64,000 nt of DNA from Enoplolaimus lenunculus (Eukaryota > Nematoda > Enoplea > Enoplida > Thoracostomopsidae), in contig JASANG010002241.1 in NCBI GenBank assembly GCA_030248215.1, forward strand, positions 1-64,000, given 5' to 3'. The position numbers were made by a program, and so were the translations under genes. Shown here piece by piece: positions 1-14,700 of this stretch. Each line of letters begins with the position of its first letter. The first letter of the stretch is position 1. The notes beneath the pieces are model-generated. The model was not told the DNA's origin and did no database searches. It saw nothing but the letters and a program-made list of their open reading frames with translations.

Positions 1-203
1 CCGGAAGCACCCATTCCCACAAAGTGTGCAAAATGTTTAAGTAATAGAAAATAATTTTAAATAGTAACGTACGGTGAGAGGACTTGACGTTTAATATCCA
101 GCGTTTGGTGAGTGGGGTTTAGATTTGCTTTAACTTGAACATTCGGTTGTGGAAAACTTCGAGTTTTCTAACCTAACAAATACTTTTTTTACGCAATTGG
201 TTG

Positions 204-549
204 TACTGTAGTGACCCGAATAAAAGGTATGTAATAAGAGGGGGTTCCAATTTTGAGCCAAAATCAATAGGAGTCCGTATCCCTAATAGAATTTTGTAAG
301 CAGATAGAGTCGCTAAACCTTAATTAGAGTACATAAATCTCAATTATCCCTAATTTTAGCGCATAAATGACTCCAGGATGAAATAAAGTTGAGTTCGAAA
401 CTTATCGCTCAAGCTTTTGAACCAACACAACAAATAAACGTTTAATTGAAAGCATATTTGCAATACCGAATATATATCAGTACCGATGGACGGCGGAAGG
501 CGGGTTAAAAATAAATATCAGTCCCCCCTCTTATTCGGGTTATTACATT
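204..549. mobile_element. TA-flanked MITE, TACTGTA family, copy 1
   Basis: Non-coding element of about 345 bp. Its left end reads TACTGTAGTGACCCGAATAA and its right end is the inverted copy (CTTATTCGGGTTATTACA). The internal blocks (rows of CCCTAATTAG-like text, a GCGCATAAATGAC block, an AATAAACGTTTAATT block) recur in the copies at 29595, 42751 and 51615 and in a half copy at 13248. There is no coding capacity, so an autonomous partner elsewhere would have to mobilise it. Confidence 0.85.
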
Positions 550-3493
550 ACCAAAAATATTTTGGCAAAATTGTAGTTGCCAAAAATTGCACAAGTTTTA
601 ACTATTTTCATTATTGACGTTTTTATAGGCATAATCACATTGTGGTTTGTATTGTTTCGAACAAGTTTTGTTAAAGTTTCAAATCACTTAAATGTACAAA
701 ATGTGACAGGTTGTGTTAAACGGGTAAATTTTGTAACATTTTGACCTTTGAACAGCTGTCTTGTGTTGTGACGCACTTCCTATAAAGAACGAAATCAAAG
801 TTCTGTGTTAACCTGACGAAGTTGAATTCTGTTTAAGACTCTCTATTAGTGCTCAAGTTTCATTTATTGCATAGCTCTCATACGTTGATTACGTAAAATA
901 CAACCGGGAGGCGCATGCGACGAGTGGGGTAAGCGGTCACTATCCCCCCACTTTTTGAGTATAAAACTTGGTAGGCGTTTTTGACCCCCACTTTTGAGGG
1001 ACAAAAAACTTGACGGGCTTATAGTACACGGCGGTACTCTTTTGTTAGTTTGAAAGTACAAAAACCATAATGCATTGAAAGTGTTTCTTGCCAATGCAAT
1101 GCAATCACAAACTTTACTAATTACGCTAATAACTAAAACCCTTCACTTTCACTGATTTGGTACACCAAGTTAACGGCTGAGTTTTTGAAATGTTAAGTAT
1201 TTAATTAAGTTATACTTAAGTAATTACTTAAGCCGTCGGTTTAAGTAAATACTTAAATTTTTGAGCAACAACAAATAAGTGACAAATGTCAACCGAAAAC
1301 ATTTTAGCAGTATGTTTGAAATTTTAAACTTTACTATTTTTGTTAAAGAAAGTTAAGCATTCTAAACAAAACTCTGACGAAAGCGACACAAATACGTGTA
1401 TTTAATTTGAGCGTCGAGTTTTCTGTACGCATCTTTTTCGAAAACTCTTAAAAGTTTTGCTGTTTCATAAATTCAATTTATAAATGGCGATTTTTGATCC
1501 GTTACCCAAATCATGATTTGATTTCATCAGCGAATCAAAAATTGCTCATGGATGAAAAATGCTATTTCTAAAAATGAAAAAGAAAGTTTTCCACGGAAAT
1601 CTTAAAAAGTTTTAACTTCAGGATTCTTATTTCAGCCAGATAAAACCTTTCTGCTAATGGTCGATGGTGGTCATTGTTGCACTTTTCGCTTTATTTCTGT
1701 TTTTTAATTTATTTCTGCGAAATCAGAAGCTTCTTGTAGCAGTTTTAGCAGGTTTAATTAAAATTATAAGTATAAAACCAACAGCAAGTTTAAACTGGGT
1801 TGATGACAATTGACGTAGCAGGTGACAAGATTTGCATAATTTCAGAATTTGCCAAAAAATCTCTAGTTTTAAAAAAATAAACTATGTGAAACATTTATAT
1901 TAATTTTTTTGTCACTAGCGTTAGAGAGTCCTTATCACTTGGTTTTTATTTAATAAAATTTATTAAGCATGTCTATTAGACGTCAATTTTTTAGAGATTT
2001 ACAAAAAAATGCATTTCTTGCAACTCAAAAGTGAACATTTTCCAGCCAATCGACGCAAAAGTGTATCTTACGGAGCACGTAGAAAACCAACAGCGACGTA
2101 ATTTTGTAGCTCGATCACTACAGTAAATATGTTGTTGATCGATTCGCAGTATATAAACTGAGTTGCACCGTTTTTATGTGCACCAGATGAGAATACCCAG
2201 TTGACGATAGACGAAATTAATCCAATTTGCTGTACATTAATTAAGCTAAAAAGTGAAAGTTACTATTTTTGCCATAATTCATCACTGACGTGGTTTGCGG
2301 TAATAAAGATTAATATTTCATAAATCGCAACCCTTAGTAAATCAAATATACACTTCGTCCTGCTATGTTGCCCGTTTCATAGCATTCATTTAGCTGGAGT
2401 TTCATATTATATATATAAACATAAATATATATATATATATAAAGCTGAAGGAAAGCAAAACGTTTTAAATTTGATAGAAATATAATAGGGTTCTGATTGA
2501 GGAGAAATTTTTCAAACATACAATTGAACCGTAGGTGATTAGTAGGAACTTAGCAGAACGTTCATTGTTTTGTATTGCAGAACAACAATGAAAAGAATTT
2601 CAGGTGAAGATATGTTGAAAAACTTGATTCATTTTGAATTTGATAGGAGTACAAATATTTTAGTATGGAAATCGTTTAATAAATTTGAAATGAACAGTTT
2701 ACGTGTTGCGCTAAACTCGCCGCGCACCGCGGTAAAGTTTTTGATTAAAAAATGTCGCACGCAGTTAAACGTTGCCGCGTGTCATCAAATTGATTTTACC
2801 TATACTTTTGTTAGCAACACATAGCGGCGTATATGCGGCGTCTGGCACAGTAAAGTTTAGCGCAGCCTTAACTCGCTACAAATCTTGGTATTTGTTAACA
2901 TTGGCTTCAATGTGAAATTATATCTCATTGCAATGCTTTGCCGACACACTTGATTCACGATGATTCCGGTTTTTGTAAAATGCAAATTTAGTAATACATA
3001 ACTTGTATTAAAAATTACACGATAGGAACAGCTATTTGCTTAACGTTTCAAAAATTAATTTTTACGTGGTTTTGTACCAAACCCTAGCATTACATGCTAC
3101 TTTTGTTTCTTTGACACCCATAATGGCACTTAAACACCGGGTATACAGACGCGAAACCTTAATCCCTTTAGAATTGTTAAATCCAGAACCGTTGATTATT
3201 CATGTGTTCATTTCTTTTTTCATGCATGCATCTATACGGTGGTATGAATTAGATACTTGAACCGTGTGCATCAAACGCTGTATCATTTATGTTTACCAGT
3301 ATTGCATTTTACTTTATGCTAAGCTTAATGGAAAAGTTTCCAGTGACTGTCTATCGCATTTTTCTGCATACGGTATACTATGAGCAATTCAGCTCAACTG
3401 AGCACAGGAAATAATACATAATACATGGTGTTTTGAATTTGTTGCGCAGATGCGCAGGAAAAATGTATACAAGCATAAGATAATTTTTAGTAG

Positions 3494-3610
3494 GAGCGTC
3501 AAACACTTTAAGTCAAGCGGTCACAGTGAATGCCTCTTATTTTAAAGTCATTGGTTCAAATTCGAGCTTGAAAATAGATGTCAGACAAAACAAAAAATGC
3601 TCATTGAGGC
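3494..3610 (+). mobile_element. tRNA-derived SINE, copy 1
   Basis: 117-bp unit starting GAGCGTC, with a degenerate A box (AGTCAAGCGGTCA), a B-box-like GGTTCAAATTC, and an end resembling CTCATTGAGGC. Units of the same length, order and ends lie at 27465-27580 and 38736-38852. The A-box/B-box spacing indicates descent from a tRNA and pol III transcription when active. Confidence 0.7.
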
Positions 3611-4807
3611 TTTTACGGCTCAGAACAAACGACATATGTGCTTTCGAGAGTCCAGAGCGATGTGGAAGCGCTTCATGTTAGAACCAATGACGCCGTACTC
3701 CTGGATAATAAAGGCATACAAATGAGGACCAGTCACGGTCGGTAATTGTTTACGGATCAAATAGATTTGTCCGAACATCATATGAAGGGCAACCGGATAT
3801 GATACTGTTGGGTTGCACATGATACAGGTTGCAATTTTTTCAAGTTACTAGTTGACGGTCATTCGTCCTTGATTAATAAAAGGTGTCGAACCTTTAGAGT
3901 CTCAAAATCTCTTTAACTGAAAATTTATTGCTTCAAAAATTTCTGGTTGGCGTAACTTTGTTACTTTATCAAATTTACGCCGGCTGAGTTCTAAAAATTC
4001 AATTACTTTGAAAACTTTTTTCTAGTCTGGCGTGAAAATTTTGTAGCTCATTAAAGCTTTATGTAATACAACTTTCGGATCGTTCTACTTTTAGGGCCCT
4101 GACCTTTTACAGCGAGGCTATAATTCAGTAAGCTTACGCTTTAAAGTATATACGTTTTTGTATTGGCTTTAGGCTAATTTTTTGTTTCACGCCTAGATTT
4201 AGACTAATATTTTTTACGCTGAAGCTTTGACATATAAATAATGGTTAAGATACGTTTTTCCTCTAAAAGTATCACTGGCGAAATCTTCTGTCTGTTGTTG
4301 AAAATTGACCATTCACCTGAACTGTATTTATTTACAGCGATTTTGTTACATTTTTCGAAAGGTTTTTGCTCTCTTCGACAACGGCTGGTTTAACAACCAA
4401 GTTGGATTTCAATTCAATTAGACTAATACACTCTTGTCTGAGGCAAACTGTAGCCGTGGTGACAGTTGTGTGAATTGTGTTTGGTATGTTTACTCTGTTG
4501 AAACGTTTTCAGCAACCTTGTTGTTTTCTTCCAAATATCAAATTGTGAGGCTCGTTTTGACGACAATGGGAATACTGTGTGATTTGTTTGATTTTGAATT
4601 AAATATCAGTTTGATGACAGTTCTGAAATTAATAATTATAATTAAACTTGATTGAATTAATGTATGATTACAGCGTAAGGTGCTAGCTAAGTAATTTAAA
4701 TCGAATTCGAAATTAAAAATAAATGAATGACATATTGGTCGAGATGGTCGTCATTTTTGATAGTCTAGCGCTTTTGTTCTATGAAATATTATATGTTTGT
4801 TTGAGTA

Positions 4808-5085
4808 AAGCCCTATACACACGTGCAAGTTTTTGCTGCGAGAACATGCAGCTTCAACTTGCACGTGCAAGTTTTGTCCAAAATCCAGTTTGAAAAACTT
4901 GCAGCTGCAAATATTTCATTAAAAAATCATAGTTAGGAATCTAGTTCACATGTGTGAAAACCATGCAAGGTAACTGAATTTATTGCAGCCGCTTTCTCAT
5001 TGGCTGGTGAAAAAAATGCAAGTTCTGCGTGTAATTGGCAGCTGCAAGTTCTAACAGCAACAAGTTGCACTTGTGAATGCGGCTT
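4808..5085. mobile_element. MITE with GTGCAAGTT-rich inverted ends
   Basis: The left end AAGCCCTATACACACGTGCA is mirrored at the right end (about 31 bp of imperfect terminal inverted repeat finishing GCGGCTT). The interior repeats CAGCTGCAAG/CTTGCAGCTG motifs. Nothing is encoded. The superfamily is not determined. Confidence 0.65.
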
Positions 5086-6766
5086 AATGCGTGTGATGAA
5101 GAAGAAAATCTCAACAGCTTGATTTATTATATAATTGCTGGTTAACAAGGATTCGTTAACACTTTAAGTGTTAAGACAAAACGCGTTACCAGAAATAATT
5201 TTTTTCAGTATTACATTAATTAAGCTTCAAACAATCTCTCATTACAAAGACCATAAACTTTGTGTTGTTTGATTATTTTTCGCTAAACCTAAACATTTAC
5301 AATTCGAAACGTTTTACGCATGCGCGCTGCTAGCATTCTAACAACGGACAGCGTTCCACCATTAAGCAATATTTATACCACGATATACTAATAATTTAAA
5401 ATATAAAAATTACAAAGAGAACGCGTGAAGGTGCCACTGCATATCCTTTAACAGTTTTTGAACATAACAATTATTTCGCTATTTGTTGCTATGCTCAAAT
5501 TAACAAAAAACCACGTTTCGAGCAATGCATTTTTCTGCTTAATTGATCGTTAACTAGCTGTTTATACAATGATCTATTTGTGGTATAAACGTGTCTTGTT
5601 TATATCTGTAAGCATTTTGAAGGATTAATAGTAGTTTGAAATATATGTTACCGTGGACTTGAGGACTCACTAACGGTCCATAAAAGCTTTTGTTTTAATT
5701 AAAAAACGTAAATTGAATTCGCGTTGACCAGTAATGTATTATAAGTTTTAGGTTATCTGCAATCTTTCATTCAAACTACGCCTGGGTGGCAGCCGGAGGG
5801 ACCAGTTTATGTACAGACTCTGTATAACGAATTTGCATCTCCCGAAGAAAGGTTTATATTCCTGATACATATAAATACCTTGCATGTCCGCCTGCAGTTT
5901 TTAGTTATCAAGCTTGCATGTTGAGCTGTCTGCAGGCTTGAACTCAGATTTGGCATAGGACACAAAAGCGAAAATTGAATAAATAAATGTGTTTAGGACG
6001 CTATTGCCTGATTGCTGTCCACATTTAAATACGCGTTTCGATGCTATAAAGCAAAAACTATTAGGTCATCGATTCATATTAATGCATGATATTTGATTGG
6101 TTTAACGATATTTCAGGTTCTTCAGGTTTTTTGATTGTTTCTGCTAGAATTACGAAGCTGGTACACCTACATATCTTAACTGCTGTGCCAAATTTTCAAC
6201 TATTGTGTCACCACTACTAGCGACGCACTTTTATGCCATTTTTCTAGATTTTCGGTTTTTAAATTTGGATGAAACGCAATGCCAGATTTCAGGTTGGCTC
6301 AATATACAGTTTCCGAAAATATTTACGTTAAGGCTAAGGTTCAGGCATAAGATTAGACAAAGGCTTTGTTGGGTAACAATTAGGTACATCAAGGGGTTTT
6401 TTCTAAGCTCAAACCTAAGAGTAACTGTCGGGCCGATTGCACAAGCGTCCATGTATTTATATGAATATCTTTACGCAGTGGGGTTCGGAATTAAACTATT
6501 GTCCTTTAATAATTATTTATTATGTTTGCCTCATGAAATCAGCACACCCTGGAATAGCTGAATCGGTAAAATATAGACAATCTATGAAATAGTTGCGGGA
6601 TTAACTGTCATTCTTCTATCTCGTACAAAAACACCTATTTTTGCTACTAATCTCTGTAATTTTTCACGCTAAATAGTCGTTTAAAAGGATTGTGTGACAA
6701 CGTAGAGAATGAATGTCATTGAGAGCTGAAATGGCGAAGATGGTTTGTTTTTGCCGTATAAATTTA

Positions 6767-6915
6767 TGCGCCGTTCACAATAACGTTGTCAACGGTGACA
6801 CAAAATCCCTTATAGACCAGAGATATCACTAAGTCATTTTCAAAACGAGCTCGTGATAGACCTCGTCTATAAAAGGTTTTGTTGGCACCGTTGACAAAAT
6901 TATTGCGAACGATGC
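6767..6915. mobile_element. Short MITE with 30-bp terminal inverted repeats
   Basis: About 150 bp. The left end (GCCGTTCACAATAACGTTGT, then CAACGGTG) matches the inverted right end (CACCGTTGAC to ATTGCGAACGATGC) with few mismatches. Non-coding. TA dinucleotides lie just outside ATGC/GCAT ends. Confidence 0.65.
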
Positions 6916-8794
6916 ATACTTTTGAAATCAGTCTATTATGATGTTTATATTATGTGAAATTGCGACAACATTTCACGCTTCATAGTTTCTTAAATGGTTT
7001 GCGCTATATCATGGAAAATAATTGCGACCAATGGCATATCCAAGGGCGGAGTACCCAAGCCATATGGCAATTAACAGAAATCAGAACAAAAATTCAAGTA
7101 TTTGGATTTAATGCAAAAAATAGTGTTTGCTTTTTCGCTTGTGAGATTTTTGTTCCATAGCTTATCGTACGAGTATCCCCGTGACAAGCTTGTAAATTCG
7201 CCGCAGATTCTGACTGACCGAAAAAATCGCTTAATGGCTTGAATATGGCGGTTTTGGCTGCTTAAATCTATTCTGTTGTTTATGTTAAGATGAAATTATA
7301 TTTTTCCGATTAACTCAAAAATAGGTGACTGAAATGGCATTTTTTAAAGAATGGTTATGTTGCGTGCCCGAGGAACGAATTGAAGTTTTAGTACACCACC
7401 AATAAATAGGAAAGTTCAAATTTTAGCACACTTTTTGCTACCACCTTTATATTGCTGAGCACAGTTTTTTGTCATGTTGCTGGTATTGTTTCGGTGGTTT
7501 CAAGACTTATCGCGAACACGCGATTGGTGCTACACATATTTGACAATAGCTGAATCTTGCGTACACTCACATACTCGTGTCGTTGCGGATCTAAAAACTT
7601 GCACACAAAGCAAGTAAATTTTGAAAAATGTGCTCAATTTAGAAGCTCACCATTTACTGATTGGAAAGCTACAAGACCAGTTGACAATGCTAAACATATT
7701 TGAGTATGCAGGCGATAAACGAAAATTGCAAATTTATGATGAGTGCCTTCAAATCTCCCCATAAATTTTTGTATATTTTCACCCCGACTGGAGCATAATT
7801 CTCTATTGAGATAGCTGATATTTCCTGCTTATTTCAATTTTTAGGCTATTTCTCGTTTATATAACACGACTAAATCGTTGTCTAATGGCATAATGTTATA
7901 TTATTAAAAACATTCCATTTTAATTAATGTTTTCTTACCTGTCTCTGTTTTTTTTCTGTTTTATGATCTTACTTCGTTATTAGTATTTTCGTATAAGACT
8001 AGCAGTTTTTGTAACTGTAACTTTGCACCAGGATTCTATTTGTGGTCACATAACAAAGCGTCAGAAAACGATACCAGTGCTCAAGATCAGAATAGACAAC
8101 TCTAACCAAAATACGAAAACATCACCGTAATTTTGCTCAGCATGCCGGCGGTGGCTCACATGACATACAAATGGTGTCTAAAGTTGTTGAAGGGCAACAT
8201 TTTTCTAGCAGACTGAGCGAGCGTCCTCTGGCCCTCCTCTGCTTACTGGCTCGCAGGAAAAGCCTTGCGATAGGCGAAATATTTTAAATTTTTTATTTTA
8301 CGATTACTTCATTTTTTCTCTTTCGTTTGAAAAATATATTCTTGATAAGGTGCATTTTCGATGTCAATTCTGCATTTAAAAATATAGTTGCTATATATTG
8401 CTTCAGAAAGAAACAGACCGATCCCAAAGCCGGGTTGATGCCAGAAATGGCTTAGCCCACGATAAAATTTGACTCAAGGGAAAAGTTTAAGCTAATTACC
8501 TGGCACCAACCAGAAATGATGAGGACATTGCAGTTGGTCATTTATGTCGCGTGTCGTACGTATGTATATATAGTGTAAATATAACACTATAAATTTCATT
8601 TATAATTATATATCAGCCAATAATGTCATATTTCACATGTTCGTTTGATACCATGGCTAGAACTTGCAAAACATCTAATCATCCCAAGTATAAGCGAGGT
8701 GGTTTTACGGGACAATATTTGAAAAAAATGAAAAATTTCGGTTAAGTTTTAAACTTTAAAAAATTTCAATTTTAACATTATAAAGTTTAAAATT

Positions 8795-11700
8795 ATGTCA
8801 GCCGGTCGTATGCGACGTCTCAGTGTATTTTTGCAAGAGAAAATGGAACGAGATCGATCCAAGCTGTCCGTTTCACCAGCGGTTGAGTATCGCTTATCGT
8901 TCGCTGAACGTAATTTTATCACTAATTTTTGATTGAGGAGTTTGATTTTTAGACAATTCATCCTTCTTATTGTTCATTTTAATATTTGTAAGGCAGTTGT
9001 TGATGTTAAATCTTTTCCTACATTCATACGGTGTTAAGATTTGATTATTTCTCAAACAAATACACAAAAATCAGTGATAGTCCAAAGACATACTTTAAAG
9101 ATCAAAAGCTCCAACCGCTGCAATAAACATACTTAATTGAAGCTGTTGTAGTTCTTGCAATTTTTCGTTTGAAAACAAAATGTTTATAATACGGTTTATT
9201 GTCTGTACGCATACAGTTTTGGGGTAATGTTACTTTGAGGGGCGTAACACTAGATTAAGCGTATTCCTCAGCCTAAGCCTAAGCCTAAGCCTAAGCCAAA
9301 AAATGTAATCTAGAATCTAAACCTACTCTTTTATAGACCCTCCAGAAACCTGGACGCCCCTTAAAGTAACATGGGTCCAATGTTGGATGCTTTACAGAAT
9401 TTTACTATAGGTCACCAGGTAGGCGATTTTGGTGTTAATACCACAAAAATTGAGCGCCCGTTGAATTTGATGTACATTAGTAGTACTTGGGTGTACTAAT
9501 TACAGCTTATAATTTTCTTTGTGTGCAGTAACTACGGCTCCTTGAATTTTTTGACCAATACAAGATTTCTAACTGTTCTTATAATTAATCGTCGCTTACA
9601 CATGGCTACAATCATAACTTTAGAAATCGTACTGTACTTCTTGCATTTTTGGTTAGCAAAAAAAGTTTGTGGACGAGTTTTGCTTATTAACAAAAAGACC
9701 AATGAAGGTAGTAAGATTGTAGTTTTCATTGCAAGAGGTTGAACTAAAATTAGTGCGTATATATCGCAGAGATAAAAACGTTTAGCAATGGTGTTTAGAA
9801 GCCAACCTCCTTTTTTAGCCGGAATTGAGGAACTTTTTTCACCTTGAAATTCTTATAGAACGCGGCTCACTCTATTTCAAAAAATTGGCTCTACCCATGC
9901 ATAGGTTTTGTTCACAAAATTTTTACTCTGTTTAAAAATTAGAATTGATGTAACAAATTATTACTAGTTTTTTATTTGTTTTAGCCGAACCAGCCCCAGA
10001 CGAAGCGGTTGATGTATGCGGGTTTCTTTTGTTGCTACTTTCATGGCTTATAGTCATTGCCACGTGCCCTCTTAGCATTTGTTTTTGTTTGAAAGTAAGT
10101 TTTCTCAGGCTGATAAAAACATTTGTCCCATTTTACTGGTTTATAGGTTAATGTTAAACGCTTATTCGGGGTTATTGTATGCTTGTAAAATTTCAATCAT
10201 TCTGAACCCTATTTTGAACTCTCAGTTATTTCGCTACTAATTTTATTAAAGATAAATATTGGGCATGACAGGTTACACTTTATTCAACGTAAAATGAAAC
10301 GTATGCTATACATGTGTTCATATACCGAAATAAGAAGTTGTTGCAATTTTACCGAGTGGTGTAATGGTGCATAAAAATTGATAGTACATTCGTGTTAAAT
10401 TTTTGAGCTTAGCTATAGACTGTGTAGATGATTTGTCGAATGGATTTGTTTCGATTGACTTGGAAAAATTAAACGCCGTTTCAGAAACTTATTTTGGAAG
10501 AATTAGCAACTACTCTCTAAAACTTAAATTTATTTTATAGCTTAATTAAACTTGAATATCAGTTTAAGTAAAACTTAAATGGCTGGACGGACTAATTAAA
10601 CTAAAATTTTAAGTTTTTCTTGAAATAACATGTTTTCAAGTTTAACACGAGTTTAAGTAAACTTATTTTTAGTATAAACAGGGGCAGCCCAATAATTGTG
10701 TGTATTTAAGAGTTCATTAAGTTGAGCTTAAACTGAAAACATGTAAGATTTTAAATACATTTAAGCGTAAACCTACCTTTCAGTTTAGTTAACCGAGAAA
10801 GTTAGTTTATTGCTGCTGGGTTAGCTTGAATTTAAATCAAGTTAGTTTAAGCTTTTAGAGAGTATTTACAACAGTGGTTGTAATAATTCAGGTGGTTCAA
10901 GAATACGAAAGAGCTGTGATATTTAGACTCGGTCGATTGGTCGGTGGTGGTGCCAAAGGTCCAGGTTAGTCTGTGGCCCGTATTCTCAAATGTGTGTTGC
11001 ATTTATCATCAATTGGTGATAGGTCACGTAAGTTTTAAACTAGTGAATACTGAGGCTTAAAATTCACGACACTCTTCGCATATGATCGGCTCTACTCCTG
11101 TACCAATTTTGAGTTCAACAACTGCAAAAGTTAATGAGTTTGAACACCTATTACTAACCGATGATATTTGCTATACACATTTGAGAATATGGGTCTAGTT
11201 GTGAAATGTGCTATGTTATGTGGTTGCGTTTTTTGCACGGTTCCTGCTGTTATAGCATCGAATGCTTATTTCTGCCATTAACGTATCCACCAGTAGCACA
11301 GCAGGTTAAACAAGTTTCCGCTATCGATGATTTCAATTTATACCGGTTTTCAGTTAATAATTACCTTTTACTATGATAACTCAATTTTAGGGACTATAAC
11401 TCAATTTTAAAGTATTTGCAACTTAAGATTTATTACTTTTAGGTATCTTCTTTGTGCTGCCTTGCATTGAATCTTACACTAAAGTGGACTTACGTACTGT
11501 GTCATTTGATGTTCCACCTCAAGAGGTAAACTATGTATCAGTATATTCTGGCATAAGTTAAACCTCCAAAAGCCCTGTTTGGTTTCATAACGCAGTCGAT
11601 TAAAATTTAAATTTTGTATAAAAATTTAGTACTAAAATTATCACGCAGTACCTCGTCAGAAACTTCTGGTTCCACCACACAACTGGCGTTATTGCATAAA

Positions 11701-14700
11701 GGGTATTCGCCGCAACATAAGTAGTGTTTGAATAGTTCTGGCTTGTGAAATGCTATTGCTATGTTGTTTATGTTAAGAAAGTATATGTGTAGTCATTTGT
11801 TTCACCAGATTTACCGGCGTCGGATATTTTGGAACTAATCCCTGCCCTGTTATGCTGTCAAACAGATCAGGTTTTAAAGTAACTTTTGCTCATGTGAAAG
11901 TTCTTTTAAATGCTCATATTTCAATGTTTGTCATCGAAGTTGTGGCCCATGTTACTTTAGGGGCGTCAAGGCTTCTGGTGGGTCTATGAAAGAGTAAGTT
12001 TAGATTCTAGATTACATTTTTTGCATAGGCTTAGGCTTAGGCTTAGGAAGGAACACGTTTCCGCAACGCTTAGGCTTAGGCTTAGGCTCAGAAATACGCT
12101 TAATTTGCTGTTACGCACCTTAAGTAACATTGGCCGAAGTTGTTATCATTGCCAAGGGCGTATACAAGTGAAGAATCGAGTGCTGCTTGTCCTCACGAAA
12201 TATCTAGAAACAATAAACAAGACACTTTTACAAGCCCTGGAAAAAACTGCTAAATCGTATGAAAAATATCCCGAAATGAAAATCTGGCTATTCCCCTTCC
12301 AACCATTGCCCGTATTTTCAAATGTATGCTGCACTTGTTACCAGTTAACAATAGGTTTTTAATCTGCGACCTAGTGCAATTGCGAAATTCAAACTTGGCA
12401 CACAAATAGGGCAATTCAAATGCGAAAAATGTGCTGAATTTTAAATCTCACCACTCAATGATTCGAAAACTATAAGACTTATCACCAACTAGCGATAGGT
12501 GCTACACACATTTGAAAATACTGGCCGATGCCGGAATTTAATTATTGAAATATTCCGCTCAGATTCTAACCAAAGACTCAGTGACCGTTAGTGTCGATGC
12601 TGTTGTTTACTATCGTGTCAGTAACGCGACTGTTTCGGTTGCGAACGTTGAAAACGCACATCATAGCACTCGATTGCTTGCACAGACAACACTGCGAAAT
12701 ATGTTGGGCACAAAAAATTTGTCTGAAATCTTGTCTGATCGTGAATCGATCGCCAATTTGATGCAGGTATGTCAGAAACCGCTTGGACCATGTTAGTCAT
12801 CAACAGGAAGCCATCAGATGCAAGGGGTTAATAAGTTCCTCTAAAAATACCTAACACAAAAGATTACGCGGAAGAACAAACAAAGCATTTAGTTCAATTC
12901 AATTCTATATTGGTCGATAGCGTGTGCATGCATAGGTAAGAAGAACATGAGACAAAATAGCACGGAATATTACAACCAAGAAAAATAGTTAGAAATGGAC
13001 AAGCCTACCTACTTATTACCAAAAATACTCCACAACATCCTGGATTATTCTCCTTTAAACTTTCAAAAAGTTTTAATTTTCATATGCATATCTGTACCAA
13101 ACTATTTGAAACAACGCGTTATGTCAATCAGTGGCGGATCCATGGGGGGCACCCCGGCCGTGGCCCCCCCAACAGCATCTCGACAAAAATTATATAGTGT
13201 CAATTGCTGTTCTACGCTGTTTATTTCTATGTTTTATACACTATAGTATAAGTACGCTTTAAAGTTTTGAACTCACCTTTATTTGGCCCTGGGGTCATTT
13301 ATGCGCTACAGTTAGGGATAATAGACATTTATGGACTCTAACAAGGGTTTAAGGAGTCTACCCGCTTACGGACTCTTATTAGGGATACTGACTCCTATTA
13401 ATTAGGACTCAAAATGGGGACCCCCTCTTATTTGGGTCACTACAGCATGGGTCAAAAATAAGTTTATTACCTGTGAAATTTTGGCCCCCCCATTCTGAGA
13501 TCCTGGATCCGCCACATATGTCGATAGTTCAAATCTATCCGCCTCTGTCGCCTTAGTACGACATTTATGCAAGTGATAGTTAGATTATACAATTCAGCGT
13601 TTTAGACACATCTTGACGATATCACCACCGAATGGGGCATTAAAGTTGAACGAGTTGAAGTGTAAGTGAAACTTTTTTAAATTAAATTTCACACAAAACA
13701 CAGAGTAAACAGTAATATCGTGCTAAACAAACGCTAGATTGCAGATTCTGGCCGCGAAGCAGTTTATATGCGAACTCGATGATGGTTTTGTTAATTGAAA
13801 ATATAAACATTTCATTTCTGGTTTGGTATGAAAGATTCTACGAAAGTTGTACAAAATTTGTGTTTCAAATTCGTTGCAATTTAAGGTATTTTACTTGTAT
13901 ATTAAAACTGTTGCTAAACGGTTTTTACAACATACACTTGACGATTGGACTGCAAATCCCTAAAGCCTAAAGGTGGCGCTATACTTGTCGTGCGGCACCC
14001 GATGCCATCAACCCTACTGTATCGTATGCCAGCGTTTCATGAACAATACCGCACGGTGACGTACGATGATAGACAGCACCACGTACGGTTCCGAACGGTG
14101 ACAGACAGCGCCGGACGTAATGAAAAGAATAATACCACCCTAAACGTCCTGTTGAAGGACAGATTGCCGGAATACAGATTGATAGGGTATTTATTCCTTT
14201 AACCATATCGCTATTCCATGCGATAGCTTTAATTGTCTTTGAACGAGTGTTTTTAGGAAAGATGTCCGCCTGCCAGTCCAACTCCAACGTGCAATGGCTG
14301 CAGAAGCTGAAGCAGCACGAGAAGCGCGAGCCAAAGTTAGTTCGATGACGACCGAATGTATTTTATAATCCTCTTGTGCAAGACTTTGCAAATGGGCATA
14401 TTCTGTGCAGAAAAGAATGTAGAAAATATAGTCACCAAGCATTGCATTTTTTGTTCTAGTTAACGCTATGTCATTTAACAGCATTAAGTAAGTACTTTAA
14501 TGCTCAATGTATCCCGCTGCAAATTAAATTTTTTGGTCTCTAATTGAAACCTAACTGACCTGCTATTTAGTGTGTTAATGTACGGATATACGACGTGTTG
14601 TACAAAAAGGACTATAAAAGAGTAATTTTGTTATAGCTGATTTCAGAGACAATCCTGTAGAATTAACTGCCAGTCTTTTAATCACTTCTCGCATAGAGTA

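Larger units (their letters stand above)
1..8794. other. Gene-poor left flank
   Basis: No secure coding exon was found. The stretch holds small inverted-repeat elements at 204-549, 4808-5085, 6767-6915 and about 7496-7713, a tRNA-derived SINE at 3494-3610, an AT dinucleotide run near 2409-2442, and an 18-bp palindrome pair at 1215-1232 and 1240-1257. A minus-strand open frame at 3820-3620 (66 aa, more GC-rich than its surroundings) reads like a protein fragment but matches no family I recognise and has no clear splice partners. It could be a gene relic or chance. Confidence 0.5.

Noticed and set aside
6205-6561. 118-codon plus-strand open frame with a 73-codon minus-strand frame
   Set aside because: Codon use looks random, both strands are open, and no splice sites or motifs support it.
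12021-12362. Open frame starting in the F1 element of stomatin intron 4
   Set aside because: The LRLRLR repeat peptide is just the translation of TTAGGC-like DNA.
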